Below, piece after piece: positions 55,584 to 64,000 of a DNA stretch of 64,000 bases. The position numbers were made by a program, and so were the translations under genes. Origin of the DNA: a bacterium (lineage in GTDB: Bacteria > Patescibacteriota > Gracilibacteria > Absconditabacterales > Absconditicoccaceae); contig JAHDFY010000006.1 in assembly GCA_020627925.1 (NCBI GenBank), forward strand, positions 20,748 through 84,747, given 5' to 3'. Each line of letters starts with the position of its first letter. The first letter of the stretch is position 1. The notes beneath the pieces were generated by a model. The model had not been told where the DNA came from. It made no database searches and saw only the letters and a list, made by a program, of their open reading frames with translations.

Positions 55584-57692
55584 ATGGCAGACAAGATTCC
55601 ATTGAATAAAGTGAGAAACGTAGGAATTATCGCACACGTGGACGCTGGAAAAACAACTACAACAGAAAGAATTCTTTACTATACAGGTAAAAAGCACAAA
55701 ATCGGAGAAGTTCACGATGGTGCTGCTGAAATGGACTGGATGGAACAAGAACAAGAAAGAGGTATTACAATTACTTCTGCTGCTACAACTTGTTTCTGGA
55801 AAGATCACAGAATTAATATTATTGATACGCCAGGTCACGTGGATTTCACGGTAGAAGTAGAAAGATCTATGAGAGTACTTGACGGTGCTGTGACAGTATT
55901 TTCTAGTTCTGATGGTGTACAACCACAAACAGAAACAGTATGGAGACAAGGAGACAAGTACAACGTACCAAGAATGTGTTTTGTAAACAAGATGGATAAG
56001 GTTGGAGCTGACTTCAAAATGTGTATTGAATCAATCAAATCAAGACTATCAGAAAACGCAATTGCACTGCAAATTCCTTTTGGAGCAGCAAATGAGTTCA
56101 AAGGTATTGTGAACTTGGTTAACATGAGATACTATACATTTGAAGGTGAAAAAGGAGAACAACAAGTAGAACATGATATCCCAGCAGAAATGAAGGATGA
56201 AGCAGAAGAAGCAAGAGAAGAATTGATTGATGCAATTTCTCTTTTCGATGATGAACTAGCAGAAAAATACCTAGAAGGAGAAGAAATTACTGAAGAAGAA
56301 ATCAAAAAAGCTGTAAGAGCTGGAGTGATTCAAAACAAACTATATCCAGTACTATGTGGTTCTGCATTGAGAAATGCGGGAGTACAAATGATGCTTGATG
56401 CTGCAGTAGACTTCTTGCCATCACCACTTGATGTTGGAGCTGTTCCTGGAGTAAATCCAGACACAGAAGAAGAAGAAATGAGAGAACCAAAAGGAGATGC
56501 ACCAGTTTCTGCACTAGCGTTCAAAATCATGTCAGATCCTTATGTAGGAACACTTACATTTGTAAGAGTATACTCAGGAACAATTAAGACAGGAGATCAA
56601 CTATTGAACTCAGTAACAGGTAAAAAAGAAAGAGTAGGAAGGTTGCTTTTGATGCACTCAAATAAGAAAGAAGAAATTTCAGAAATTGGAGCTGGACATA
56701 TTGCTGCTTTCCTTGGTCTAAAGGAAACAGGAACATGACACACACTTTGTGATAATGATAAACCAGTTATTCTTGAAAAGATTGAAGCTCCAGATCCAGT
56801 AATCTCGCTTGCTGTAGAGCCAAAATCAAAGAAAGATCAAGAAAAAATGGGTTCTGGTTTGGCAAAACTAGCTGCTGAAGATCCATCATTGAGATTCTAT
56901 ACTGACGAAGAATCAAACCAAACAATTATCGCAGGAATGGGAGAATTGCACTTGGAAATTATTGTTGATAGACTGAAGAGAGAATACAAAGTAGAAGTAG
57001 AAACAGGAGCTCCACAAGTTGCTTACAGAGAAGCAATTACAAAAACTGCTGAAGCAAGAGGTATTTTCAAGAGACAAACAGGTGGACGTGGACAATTTGG
57101 AGATGTTGAACTAAGACTAGATGTACTAGAACCTACAGAAGAAAATGAAGGATACGAATTTAACAATGAAATTACTGGAGGAGTTATTCCTAGAGAATTT
57201 ATTCCTGCTATTGATAAAGGAGCAAAAGAAACAATGAAATCTGGTATTCTTGCTGGATTCCCTATTATTAATGTAAAAGTTTCTCCATTCTTTGGATCAT
57301 ACCACGATGTTGATTCGTCTGAAGTTGCCTTCAAAATTGCTACATTTAGGGCATTCAAAGACGCGTTTATGAAAGCTGATCCTGTTCTTCTAGAACCTGT
57401 GATGGATGTAGAAGTAGTAACTCCAGAAGACTATGTTGGAGACGTGATGGGAGATCTTTCTTCAAGAAGAGGAATGATCCAAGGTCAAGAACAAAGAGGA
57501 AATGCAACAGTAGTAAATGCAAAAGTACCTCTTTCAGAAATGTTCGGATATGCAACATCGTTGAGATCTGCAACACAAGGTAGAGCATCATTTACTATGC
57601 ACTTCTCATCATACGAAAAAGTACCTTCTGGTATCGCTGACGACATTATCGCAGAAAGAGCTGGAAAAGTGAAATCTATGGATGACGAGTAA
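55584..57692 (+). CDS. fusA: Elongation factor G
   Basis: 702 residues, start [15 protein letters not shown] at ATG 55584. G1 AHVDAGKTT, switch [13 protein letters not shown]3 DTPGHVDF, G4 NKMDKVG, and domain IV with [14 protein letters not shown] and the end [20 protein letters not shown]. Translocates tRNA-mRNA on the ribosome by GTP hydrolysis. Only one of about 50 glycines is TGA (56736, ETGTGHTLCDND), and that is at a conserved Gly; the rest are GGN. This bias fits selection against UGA in a highly expressed gene. Monocistronic, with a structured 3' region. Confidence 0.98.
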
Positions 57693-57751
57693 AAGGAAAA
57701 GGAAGACCCATAAAAGTACGAGCAGTATGCGAAGTAATTTTATGTAGTGTC

Positions 57752-57982
57752 CCCTTTCGCAAATTATTTAGGTAAAACTCCAAAGTTAAAAACGAGGAGT
57801 TTTGCCAAATAATCTTGCGTAGGAAGATAAAAGAACAAGACAAAAATATGATTTACAAATCAAAGAGCTAAAACTCGAATAAGCATTGTGAGTAGAGTTT
57901 TAGCCTTGAAACTTGTTACTATTGAAACTCCCTTTAGCAAATTACCGAGCAAAGTTTGTTTACTTTGCTGATAATCTTGTTA
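57752..57982 (+). repeat. Intergenic palindromic repeats downstream of fusA
   Basis: In the 438-base gap after fusA there are two related palindromes. 57759-57818: GCAAATTATTTAGGTAAAAC and its complement ...GTTTTGCCAAATAATCTTGC around a hairpin. 57937-57979: GCAAATTACCGAGCAAAG ... CTTTGCTGATAATCTTG. Both are preceded by CCCTTT and share GCAAATTA...TAATCTTG ends. Between them (57867-57904) is a perfect 10-bp hairpin GCTAAAACTC / GAGTTTTAGC. The first shares TTATTTGGCAAAA (inverted, 57800-57812) with the pnp leader. No gene is seen here. Confidence 0.55.
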
Positions 57983-58013
57983 TGTGCGAATAGATAGTGT
58001 TATCATAGCTTCT

Positions 58014-58047
58014 TAAAAAATACAGACATTTGTCTGTATTTTTTTAA
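58014..58047 (+). terminator. Rho-independent terminator downstream of fusA
   Basis: AAAAATACAGACA / TGTCTGTATTTTT with a 2-base centre and T7 tail, 320 bases after the fusA stop. Confidence 0.8.
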
Positions 58048-58130
58048 TAATTCCATTATTTTTTGCATTTAAGTGATAGTACAATTATTATTGGTACTAA
58101 TAGTTTTATTATACTAATTTTTTGTGATTC

Positions 58131-58460
58131 ATGAAATCCAAATTAGATGTATTTAAAGAACAAGAATTAGAAAAACAACGTGAAACACTTATGCATATGT
58201 TAGATCCATTCAAAGAAAGATCAGCAGTGTTTGCAAAAGTATTAACCAAAGTACAACAAGCGACATCTTCGATAACATTGATTCCTATAATGGAAAGAAT
58301 GTTGCAAATTTCTGATAATATCAAAACCAAAAAGAAGGAAGAATGAGTACAAAAATTGAGCGGGTATCAAGAAAAAATAAAACGCATCCATGAGCAAGAA
58401 ATTTCCGAAACGGAAGAAGACCTTGATAAAATGTTAGATAAAGCATTGGAAGGAGTATAG
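58131..58460 (+). CDS. Small coiled-coil protein
   Basis: 109 residues, start MKSKLDVFKEQELEKQRETL, one TGA (Gly), stop TAG. Nearly all Lys/Glu/Gln/Leu helix (LAEQE-like ERMLQISDNIKTKKKEE), with no signal peptide and no hydrophobic segment. May oligomerise or scaffold. Lies alone between fusA's terminator and the next gene. No family recognised. Confidence 0.6.
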
Positions 58461-58521
58461 TATTGACATGTTTGTTAATGTGTATATGTCTTGTTATTGT
58501 CTTTTTTTTTATTAAAAATAT

Positions 58522-59256
58522 ATGACTTTAGTTTCATTATTTTTAATGGAAAGTTTGCTCTATCAACTTACGGAAGTTGGGAAAAAAATAAATACTCTTA
58601 TAAAGGAAGGTAGTAGTAATATTTTTTTTGCTCTTGTTTTTTCGGGGTCAATTTCTCTTCCTAGCAGGACATTATCACAGAATTTAATGCTACAAAATTA
58701 CACAGAAGATTATTGCCACTCTGTGTCGGACTCCGATTTTCAACAACTTCTGTATGATCGCATGAATAGCGAAGTATTGCAAACACATAATGAGAACTGA
58801 CTTATTTTGAAAATTTGCTTGCCTGATGATAACATATTGACTTCAGATACTGTAAAGCTAACAAGAAATTGGCAAACAGTTTTTTCTTTGGAGCATGCTA
58901 AACAAATGAATAAAATGCTCAAGAGAAAGAAGATAAATACGCTTGATTTATATAATATGGTAGAATCAGCAGAAGAAATATCTACGTGCTTTCTTTATTT
59001 TGATCGTGATGTCTTCGATCAGGATTGAATAAACATTATATGATATAATAGAGAAATTTATGATGAAAATTTAATCTTATTGGCAAATGAGATTGTTCGC
59101 CATGGTAAATGAATAATAATCAAAAATAGTTCTGTATCGCGTTCAAAGAAAAATTACATTGACGCATACTTGTTTCAAAAAGAGAAATCTACTTACAAAG
59201 TAGAAGAAAAAAAATGAAGATATTTACAAAGGCAGTTTGCCAAAAAAATGACGTAA
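58522..59256 (+). CDS. Hypothetical protein, 244 aa
   Basis: Assembled across five TGA glycines, stop TAA. Start ATG 58522 (MTLVSLFLMESLLYQLTEVG); a TTGACA element lies upstream at 58463-58468. Soluble, mixed alpha/beta: LVFSGSISLPSRTLS, ILKICLPDDNILTSDTVKLT, STCFLYFDRDVFDQD, then a basic C-terminus (RYLQRQFAKKM). The combination of LPDD and YFDRD could be part of an acidic active site, but nothing identifies it. No family recognised. Confidence 0.6.
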
Positions 59257-59383
59257 CCATACTGACCTGTTTTTATTGTTATAGAAAAAGACGAAAAATT
59301 TGCATTATTTTTTATTTGTCTATATAATGTTATTATTAAGAAACAAAAAAATAACATTTATATGTTCATTAACCAATAAAAAG

Positions 59384-60055
59384 ATGGCAATGATGGAAAA
59401 TTTAGACAACTCAGAAAATACCAATTTTGATGTTGCAGAAATGACAAACCTTATTAATGAAAACACAGATGACTTCCTAAAATGAATGGAGGGACTTGAC
59501 CAAATAGAATCGATAGAAGAATCGATGCAAAGCGCATTAAAGTGAATGTTTGAAGACCTCGGATTTAATGATCAATTAAAAACAGGAAAAACTTTTGAAG
59601 ATGTTCTTAACGAAGTTGCTAATCGTGAAGTAAAAATTAATACAAATGCAAAAAAGAATCAAATTACATTTAAGTCATTAAAAGAAATGGATGACAAACA
59701 CGAAGAAGCTGTAGTACTTTTGTGTCTATTTAATCAGCATTTACCAAAGGCTATTAGCTGAGATGAGCTTGCTATTAATCGAGTAAGAAAAGCATTTACT
59801 CATCTAATTGCAACTTTATGAGTAGGACAAAAAGCTGAAGCAAGTAGAAAAATACTCAAAGCAAAAATCGCTTTATGAATACTTGAAAATGGAGGCTCTT
59901 CAGACACAGTATCTGCACTTTTTACAGAAAAAGATACCGTAACTCCACTTGAATCTAATGCAACAGAAGCTCTGTTCATAGGTAGGGCCTCAAAAGAAGA
60001 GTTACAAAATGAGATTGATCATCGAGAAAAAGAACTAGCAAAAATAAAATACTAA
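59384..60055 (+). CDS. Hypothetical helical protein, 223 aa
   Basis: Start ATG 59384, five TGA glycines, stop TAA. Acidic, with an N-terminal Asn/Glu/Asp-rich region (NSENTNFDVAEMTNLINEN) and helices MEGLDQIESIEESMQSALKG, then TFEDVLNEVANREVKINT, and a C-terminal region with GGSSDTVSAL, EALFIGRASKEELQ. No signal peptide, no TM. Followed by a terminator, then the ABC exporter gene. No family recognised. Confidence 0.6.
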
Positions 60056-60084
60056 TTGTCGTTGAAAATAACATCAACTATCTT

Positions 60085-60117
60085 ACCATCTAATCTTGCA
60101 TTAGATGGTTTTTTTTA
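60085..60117 (+). terminator. Rho-independent terminator
   Basis: ACCATCTAAT / ATTAGATGGT with a 5-base loop and T8 tail, 30 bases after the preceding stop. Confidence 0.85.
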
Positions 60118-60134
60118 ATAAGTTAAAAATATAT

Positions 60135-61922
60135 ATGCTCTTCCTACTAAGATATTTCAAAAACTATAAATGATTATTGTTGCTGACACTGTTGCTCGCA
60201 ACGACCAATCAGCTTTTTTCTCTTTTAGATCCACAGATATTTAGGTGGCTGATTGATGAATATGTTACAAAGCATGCTGAATATAGTCAGCAAGATTTCT
60301 TATATTGAATCGTATGGGGTCTGGCTGGTTTGGTGTGAGTAGCAATGGTTTCACGTTTGGCAAAGACCTTCCAAGATTATTACGTCAATGTTATGACACA
60401 AAAAATTGGTATGTCATTGTACCAAGATGCTATTCGTCATATTTTTGATTTGCCCTACAAGACCTTTGAAAATCAGCAATCAGGACAATTGCTACAAAAG
60501 CTGCAAAAAGCCAGACAAGACATTCAAAACTTTATTAAAACCTTAATCGGTACCATCTTTTTTGGACTTATCGGTTTGGCTTTTGTAATCACTTATGCAT
60601 TTACCGTGCACTGGGTAATTGGTCTGTTGTTTCTTTTGTTAGTGCCTATTATGGGAGTGACTTTCTACCTGATGTCCAAAAAAATCAGAGAGGCACAACG
60701 CCTTATTGTGATGGAATCATCGCTGTTAGCGTGAGCAACCACAGAAAGCATCAGAAATGTTGCGCTGATCAAATCGCTTGGTCTTGTAGAACAAGAAATG
60801 GATAGATTGGAAAATACCAATACCAACGTACTCAAATTAGAAATTAAAAAAATTAAAATATTAAGAACAATTCTTTTTGTGCAAGGAACACTCATCAACT
60901 TCTTGAGAATCGTCATCATGGGAATCATGTTCCGATTTGTTTACACGCAAGCAATTTCCTTGGGAGAATTTATGTCATTATTCTTTTATACCTTCTTTGT
61001 TTTTGGTCCATTGAGACAAGCTGGAGAAATTATTAATAACTATCAAGACGCAAAAGCTAGTCACGAATTGGTAGAAGAGTTGATGACCTTCCCCTCTGAA
61101 CCTCATCCTGAATCTCCTGAATCGTTTACTACAACAAACCAAAAAGGTCGCATTGAAAGTATTGCCTTTGATTACGTTGGGTTTAGTTATGATGAGTTGA
61201 CTGCTGACAAGCAGACACCAGCATATATTCTTGATGACATTAGTTTTGAGGTGAAAGCATGAGAAACTATTGCGTTTGTAGGCCCTTCAGGAGCAGGAAA
61301 ATCTACAATATTAAAGCTACTCTACAAGCTTTATCCCCCTGTAGAATGAAAAATAACAATCAATGGTATTTCTTTGTCCAATTTGTTGCTCCATGAATTC
61401 AAGGAAAAACTTGGAATTGTAAGTCAGGAAGCACAACTTTTTGCAGGAACTATCAAACAAAATCTTTTATTTGCAAATCCGCAAGCAACCGAAAAAGACT
61501 GTTTGGATGTACTCAAACAAGCATCTCTGGAAAAACTTTTGCAAGAAAATGCAGAATGATTAGAAACAAAAATTGGAGAAGGATGATTAAAACTTTCGTG
61601 AGGACAACGCCAACGTTTGGCTATTGCTAGAGCCTTATTGAGGAATCCTGATGTCTTGATTTTTGATGAAGCGACTTCTGCATTGGATTCACTTGTCGAA
61701 AAAGAGATTACCGATACAATCAAACAAGTAACAAAAAAGAGAGATAACTTGATCACAATTCTTGTTGCACACCGTCTTTCGACAATTATGCACGCTGATC
61801 ACATCTTTGTGCTTGAAAAAGGAAAAATTGTAGAACATTGAACACACGAAAACCTTATTAAAACAGGAAAAGCAGGTCTATACAAAGCAATGTGGAGACA
61901 ACAAGCTGGAGAATCTATCTAG
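60135..61922 (+). CDS. ABC transporter, fused permease-ATPase (exporter, MsbA/multidrug type)
   Basis: 595 residues, one full half-transporter. Start [24 protein letters not shown] (ATG 60135). Six TM helices in residues 15-310 with the coupling segment [14 protein letters not shown]. ATPase domain: Walker [15 protein letters not shown]-loop [18 protein letters not shown], signature [16 protein letters not shown], Walker [14 protein letters not shown]-loop [16 protein letters not shown] codes for one of the two glycines of the signature and for AGE before Walker A. Works as a homodimer or with another half; substrate not predictable. Single gene with its own terminator. Confidence 0.95.
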
Positions 61923-61924
61923 CA

Positions 61925-61960
61925 AAAAACCGATATGCATTATTGCATATAGGTTTTTTT
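61925..61960. terminator. Bidirectional terminator
   Basis: AAAACCGATATGCA / TGCATATAGGTTTT with a 4-base loop and T-run, between the ABC exporter and the convergent envelope protein gene. Confidence 0.75.
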
Positions 61961-61982
61961 ATTGTTACAGAGGAAAAAAATA

Positions 61983-62663
61983 TTAGTTAATTCTTGCATT
62001 GACGTCAGTCAATAATTCTTTGAGCATGTCGATCATATCCAAAAGTTGTCCATTTTCTTCTAAAGAAGAAGCCTTGTCTTCTAACTTTTCAATATGATTA
62101 GTTAGTTTATCTGCTATTTTTGTGAAAATTTCGTCAGCGTTTTCTTTTTGTGCGATTGTATCAAGTTTTGATCATAGTTTTTCAATTCTTTGCTTTCTTT
62201 TTTCTGTCATTGCAGCTCTTCTTTCTTCTCTTTTTGCTTCCATTTCTGCTCTATGTGCTTCCAATTGTTCAAAAGCATCAGCAGGAAGAACGTCCTTGAG
62301 TTGGTTCATGTGGTCTTCTCTAAGTTCTTGTGCCGCTTGTTTAAATCCTTCCTTGTCATCAGCGTATTGTTCTTTCAACGCATTCATTTCTTCTTTGTGT
62401 GATTCCTTGATTGATTGAAGAGCTGTTTGTGTTTCTTCACTCAGATTTTGTGTCATTTCTTCCATGAAACCTTTGTTCGCTTTTTTCATTCCTTTTTTCA
62501 TCTTATTGCGGAATTCTCCTTTTTCTCCATCGAATTTTTTCATCATGTGAGGTCTGTTGTCGTCGTTGGCTGTTGTGTCTGTGATGTCATTTGCTGAAAC
62601 AGCTAGAGTTCCTGCTGTGAGGACAACACCAGCAACAACTAGGGTAGATAGTAATTTGTTCAT
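61983..62663 (-). CDS. CpxP/Spy-like periplasmic helical protein
   Basis: 226 residues, one TGA (Gly), stop TAA. Signal peptide MNKLLSTLVVAGVVLTAGTLAVSAN. The mature protein is Lys/Glu/Met/Gln-rich helix: RPHMMKKFDGEKGEFRNK, MNALKEQYADDKEGFKQAA, AHRAEMEAKREERRAAM. The Met/His-rich, all-helical, highly charged architecture after a signal peptide resembles CpxP/Spy/CnrX-like envelope proteins. Fourth gene downstream of the sigma factor. A Fur-like box lies at its 5' side. Resemblance is by composition and layout only. Confidence 0.65.
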
Positions 62664-62667
62664 TGTG

Positions 62668-62686
62668 AATAATGATAATAAGTATA
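62668..62686 (-). promoter_or_regulatory. Fur-box-like sequence
   Basis: AATAATGATAATAAGTATA matches the Fur consensus at 15 of 19 positions (ATAATGATAAT run), 5-23 bases upstream of the CpxP/Spy-like start at 62663. It could be a promoter-proximal operator, or a leader sequence that happens to be AT-rich. Confidence 0.35.
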
Positions 62687-62826
62687 AATGAAATTATGGT
62701 TGTGGTGAAAGCCAGCTTCATCATGGTATCGGTGTTCAACAAAGAAGATCTACAACGTTGATACGGGATAATACATGACTTTCATGATATAGGACATGCT
62801 AGCTTTCAAAAAATTTCACTTTTTTA

Positions 62827-63336
62827 TTACTTTTTTAGTGCAGAAACGATTGTTAGTAGTTCTGATCTTAGTTCTTTCATTATCAATTTCATATCAGAGC
62901 GTTGCTTTTTCAGAGTACTTTTGATTGTTTCACGAGTAATTTGCTTCTCTTTTATTTGTTGTTTGAGTCATGTAAGCATTGCTTGTTCCTGGTCGAGCTT
63001 TTCAAGAATAGCTGGCAGGTTTCCTACCGACATATTGTATTTTTTGAGTAGCGCAATAATGGAAGTAGTACGATCCTTGATAGTAGCAATGAATTCTTGG
63101 TGGCGCTTGATAATATCCATCGCTTTTCTTGCTTTATGATGATCTTTGGGGCGCTTATCTTTGGGAGGAGATTGACGTTCTACATATTGCTGCTTCGTTC
63201 TTTGTTTTTGTGGTTCCATTATTCTCGTTGTTTGAGAAGGCGATGCATGTTCACGGTACATAGCCGCAACATCAACATGCACAAAGCTGCAAATACTCGC
63301 TAGCATACTGACAAATAAAATGTGTTTCATCGTCAT
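62827..63336 (-). CDS. CpxP/CnrX-like periplasmic helical protein
   Basis: 169 residues, one TGA, stop TAA (a second TAA follows). ATG 63336 (MTMKHILF) or 63330. Signal peptide KHILFVSMLASICSFVHVDVAA. The mature chain is Lys/Arg/Gln-rich helix, KDRTTSIIALLKKYN and LKQQIKEKQITRETIKSTLK, with a basic Lys/Pro segment (SPPKDKRPKDHHK). Size and helical, charged composition fit the CpxP/CnrX type of envelope sensors that sit next to ECF sigma/anti-sigma pairs; no metal motif is obvious. Third in the operon, 21 bases after the anti-sigma-like gene. Confidence 0.65.
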
Positions 63337-63357
63337 AATTGGAAGAAAATATAAATA

Positions 63358-63789
63358 TTATTGTAGTTCGTCAAATTCTCGCGAAGCATCATCGTCCAAA
63401 AACGCCACAAATGTATCTATTTCATCGAGAGTAGTGGTAATCGATTCGGTATCTATCGCTGTATTTTGAGAAGATGCTTGGTTTGTAGAAGCAATTGCTT
63501 TGACTTGTGGTTTGTTGATGGTGTTATTGTTTCCTGATTCTTGTGCAATGATGGTCGTATTGCTGTTGTTGTTTTCCGGTGGAGTAGTAGCAAAAATCCC
63601 TAAAAGAAGAACGCAACCCACGACAAAGCTAGCACTAACGTAGCGGAAGTATTGTCGTTTGCATGTCAATCAACGTTTTTTCTGCGTGCGACTTCACATA
63701 ATATGAGCAAACACACGATCATCGACAGATTGTGGTACATGTTGTTGGGGGAAATCACGTGAATGGAGTCTTTTGTTGTCTGTTGTCAT
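63358..63789 (-). CDS. Single-pass membrane protein, likely anti-sigma factor
   Basis: 143 residues, two TGA glycines, stop TAA. Cytosolic N-terminus (about 45 residues, DDRVFAHIMGSRTQKKRGL), one TM helix (FRYVSASFVVGCVLLLGIFA), then an extracytoplasmic Asn/Thr/Ser-rich region and an acidic end (DEIDTFVAFLDDDASREFDE). It begins 12 bases after the sigma gene stops. That position, cytosolic N-terminus and single TM are the layout of anti-sigma factors; no zinc HxxxCxxC motif is visible, so this rests on context. Confidence 0.6.
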
Positions 63790-63801
63790 GAGAGTACCTA
63801 G

Positions 63802-64000
63802 CTATAAACTAAAAAGATTTGTTTTTCATTGTTGTTTAATAATATCCTGTAGCTTCTTTTTTGCTCTAGAGAGAATAGTTCCTACAGTATTTTTGTTTGA
63901 TCATATGATGTGAGCGATTTCTTGATAGTCTTTTTCTTCATGGTAGTACATATAGATAACATCTCTTTGTGTTGCATCAAGTAATGAAAGGCATTCCTTG
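63802..64000 (-). CDS. RNA polymerase sigma factor, ECF type (3' part; runs off the window)
   Basis: The window holds the last 66 codons. Region 4 helix-turn-helix: LLDATQRDVIYMYYHEEKDY, then QEIAHIIGSNKNTVGTILSR and AKKKLQDIIKQQ, the E-I-A-x-x-x-G...T-V/I-x-x-x-x-x-R-A-x-x-x-L pattern of sigma-70 family members; the Gly is TGA. Stop TAG. Short C-terminal end and downstream anti-sigma-like gene suggest an ECF sigma factor for envelope stress. N-terminal region 2 lies outside. Confidence 0.85.

Noticed and set aside
58463..58488. TTGACA with TATATG as a promoter of the 244-aa gene
   Set aside because: Spacing is only 14 bases; too short for a confident call.

Overview
The window reads coherently only if UGA is decoded as glycine and just UAA/UAG stop (genetic code 25). 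In dozens of genes an in-frame TGA sits exactly where a conserved glycine belongs: the SQSGET motif of GlmS, the ABC signature and Walker A motifs, the GTGH segment of EF-G, the GCPSPKV...GAGSG region of the dihydrouridine synthase, GGRFGPY-like repeats of topoisomerase I and the GGG motif of a patatin. Together with AT-rich DNA, small genes, and T4SS-pilin, PrgI, FemAB and Cys-rich surface proteins, this points to a Candidate Phyla Radiation bacterium of the Absconditabacteria (SR1) or Gracilibacteria (BD1-5) type. All coordinates below are therefore for genes joined across TGA codons. No tRNA, rRNA, CRISPR array, transposase or phage gene was seen.

Layout. 1-11.3 kb: a small membrane protein, a 578-aa orphan with a C-terminal winged-helix-like domain, an exported protein, a three-gene cassette of unrecognised proteins (114, 875 and 741 aa; the last with an embedded thioredoxin-like domain), glmS and a small orphan. 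11.4-18.8 kb, minus strand: PrgI-like protein, VWA protein, then a compact MacA / ATPase / MacB-permease / GH3-family operon. 18.9-26 kb, minus: large lipoprotein, lysS fused to an HD domain, two low-complexity envelope proteins and a UGA-free exported protein. 26.2-37.3 kb: RluA-type pseudouridine synthase, small membrane protein and lipoprotein, a surface operon (beta-propeller, exported protein, SLH-like), pnp with a structured leader, an exported protein plus an M23 lipoprotein (minus) preceded by a Fur-like box, and two T4SS-pilin-like genes. 37.4-45.9 kb: ftsK, dus, a BrxC-like thiol protein with a Fur-family regulator, a UPF0489 protein, rsmA, a FemAB-like ligase and a Thr/Gly-repeat exported protein. 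45.9-57.7 kb: an 835-aa membrane protein, a DCC-thioredoxin/patatin fusion, broken small ORFs, topA, an amidase_6 lipoprotein, gatC, a small exported protein, an ACT-domain protein and fusA. 57.7-64 kb: intergenic palindromes, three orphans, an ABC exporter, and a minus-strand sigma factor / anti-sigma-like / two CpxP-Spy-like envelope proteins module.

The genes combine a reduced housekeeping set (translation, topology, division, cell-wall precursor synthesis) with a large load of envelope proteins: exporters, lipoproteins, wall hydrolases, pilins and stress signalling, as expected of a host-attached or predatory small cell. UGA use is uneven: high in orphan envelope genes, almost nil in fusA, and zero in several lipoproteins, two of which look recently acquired.
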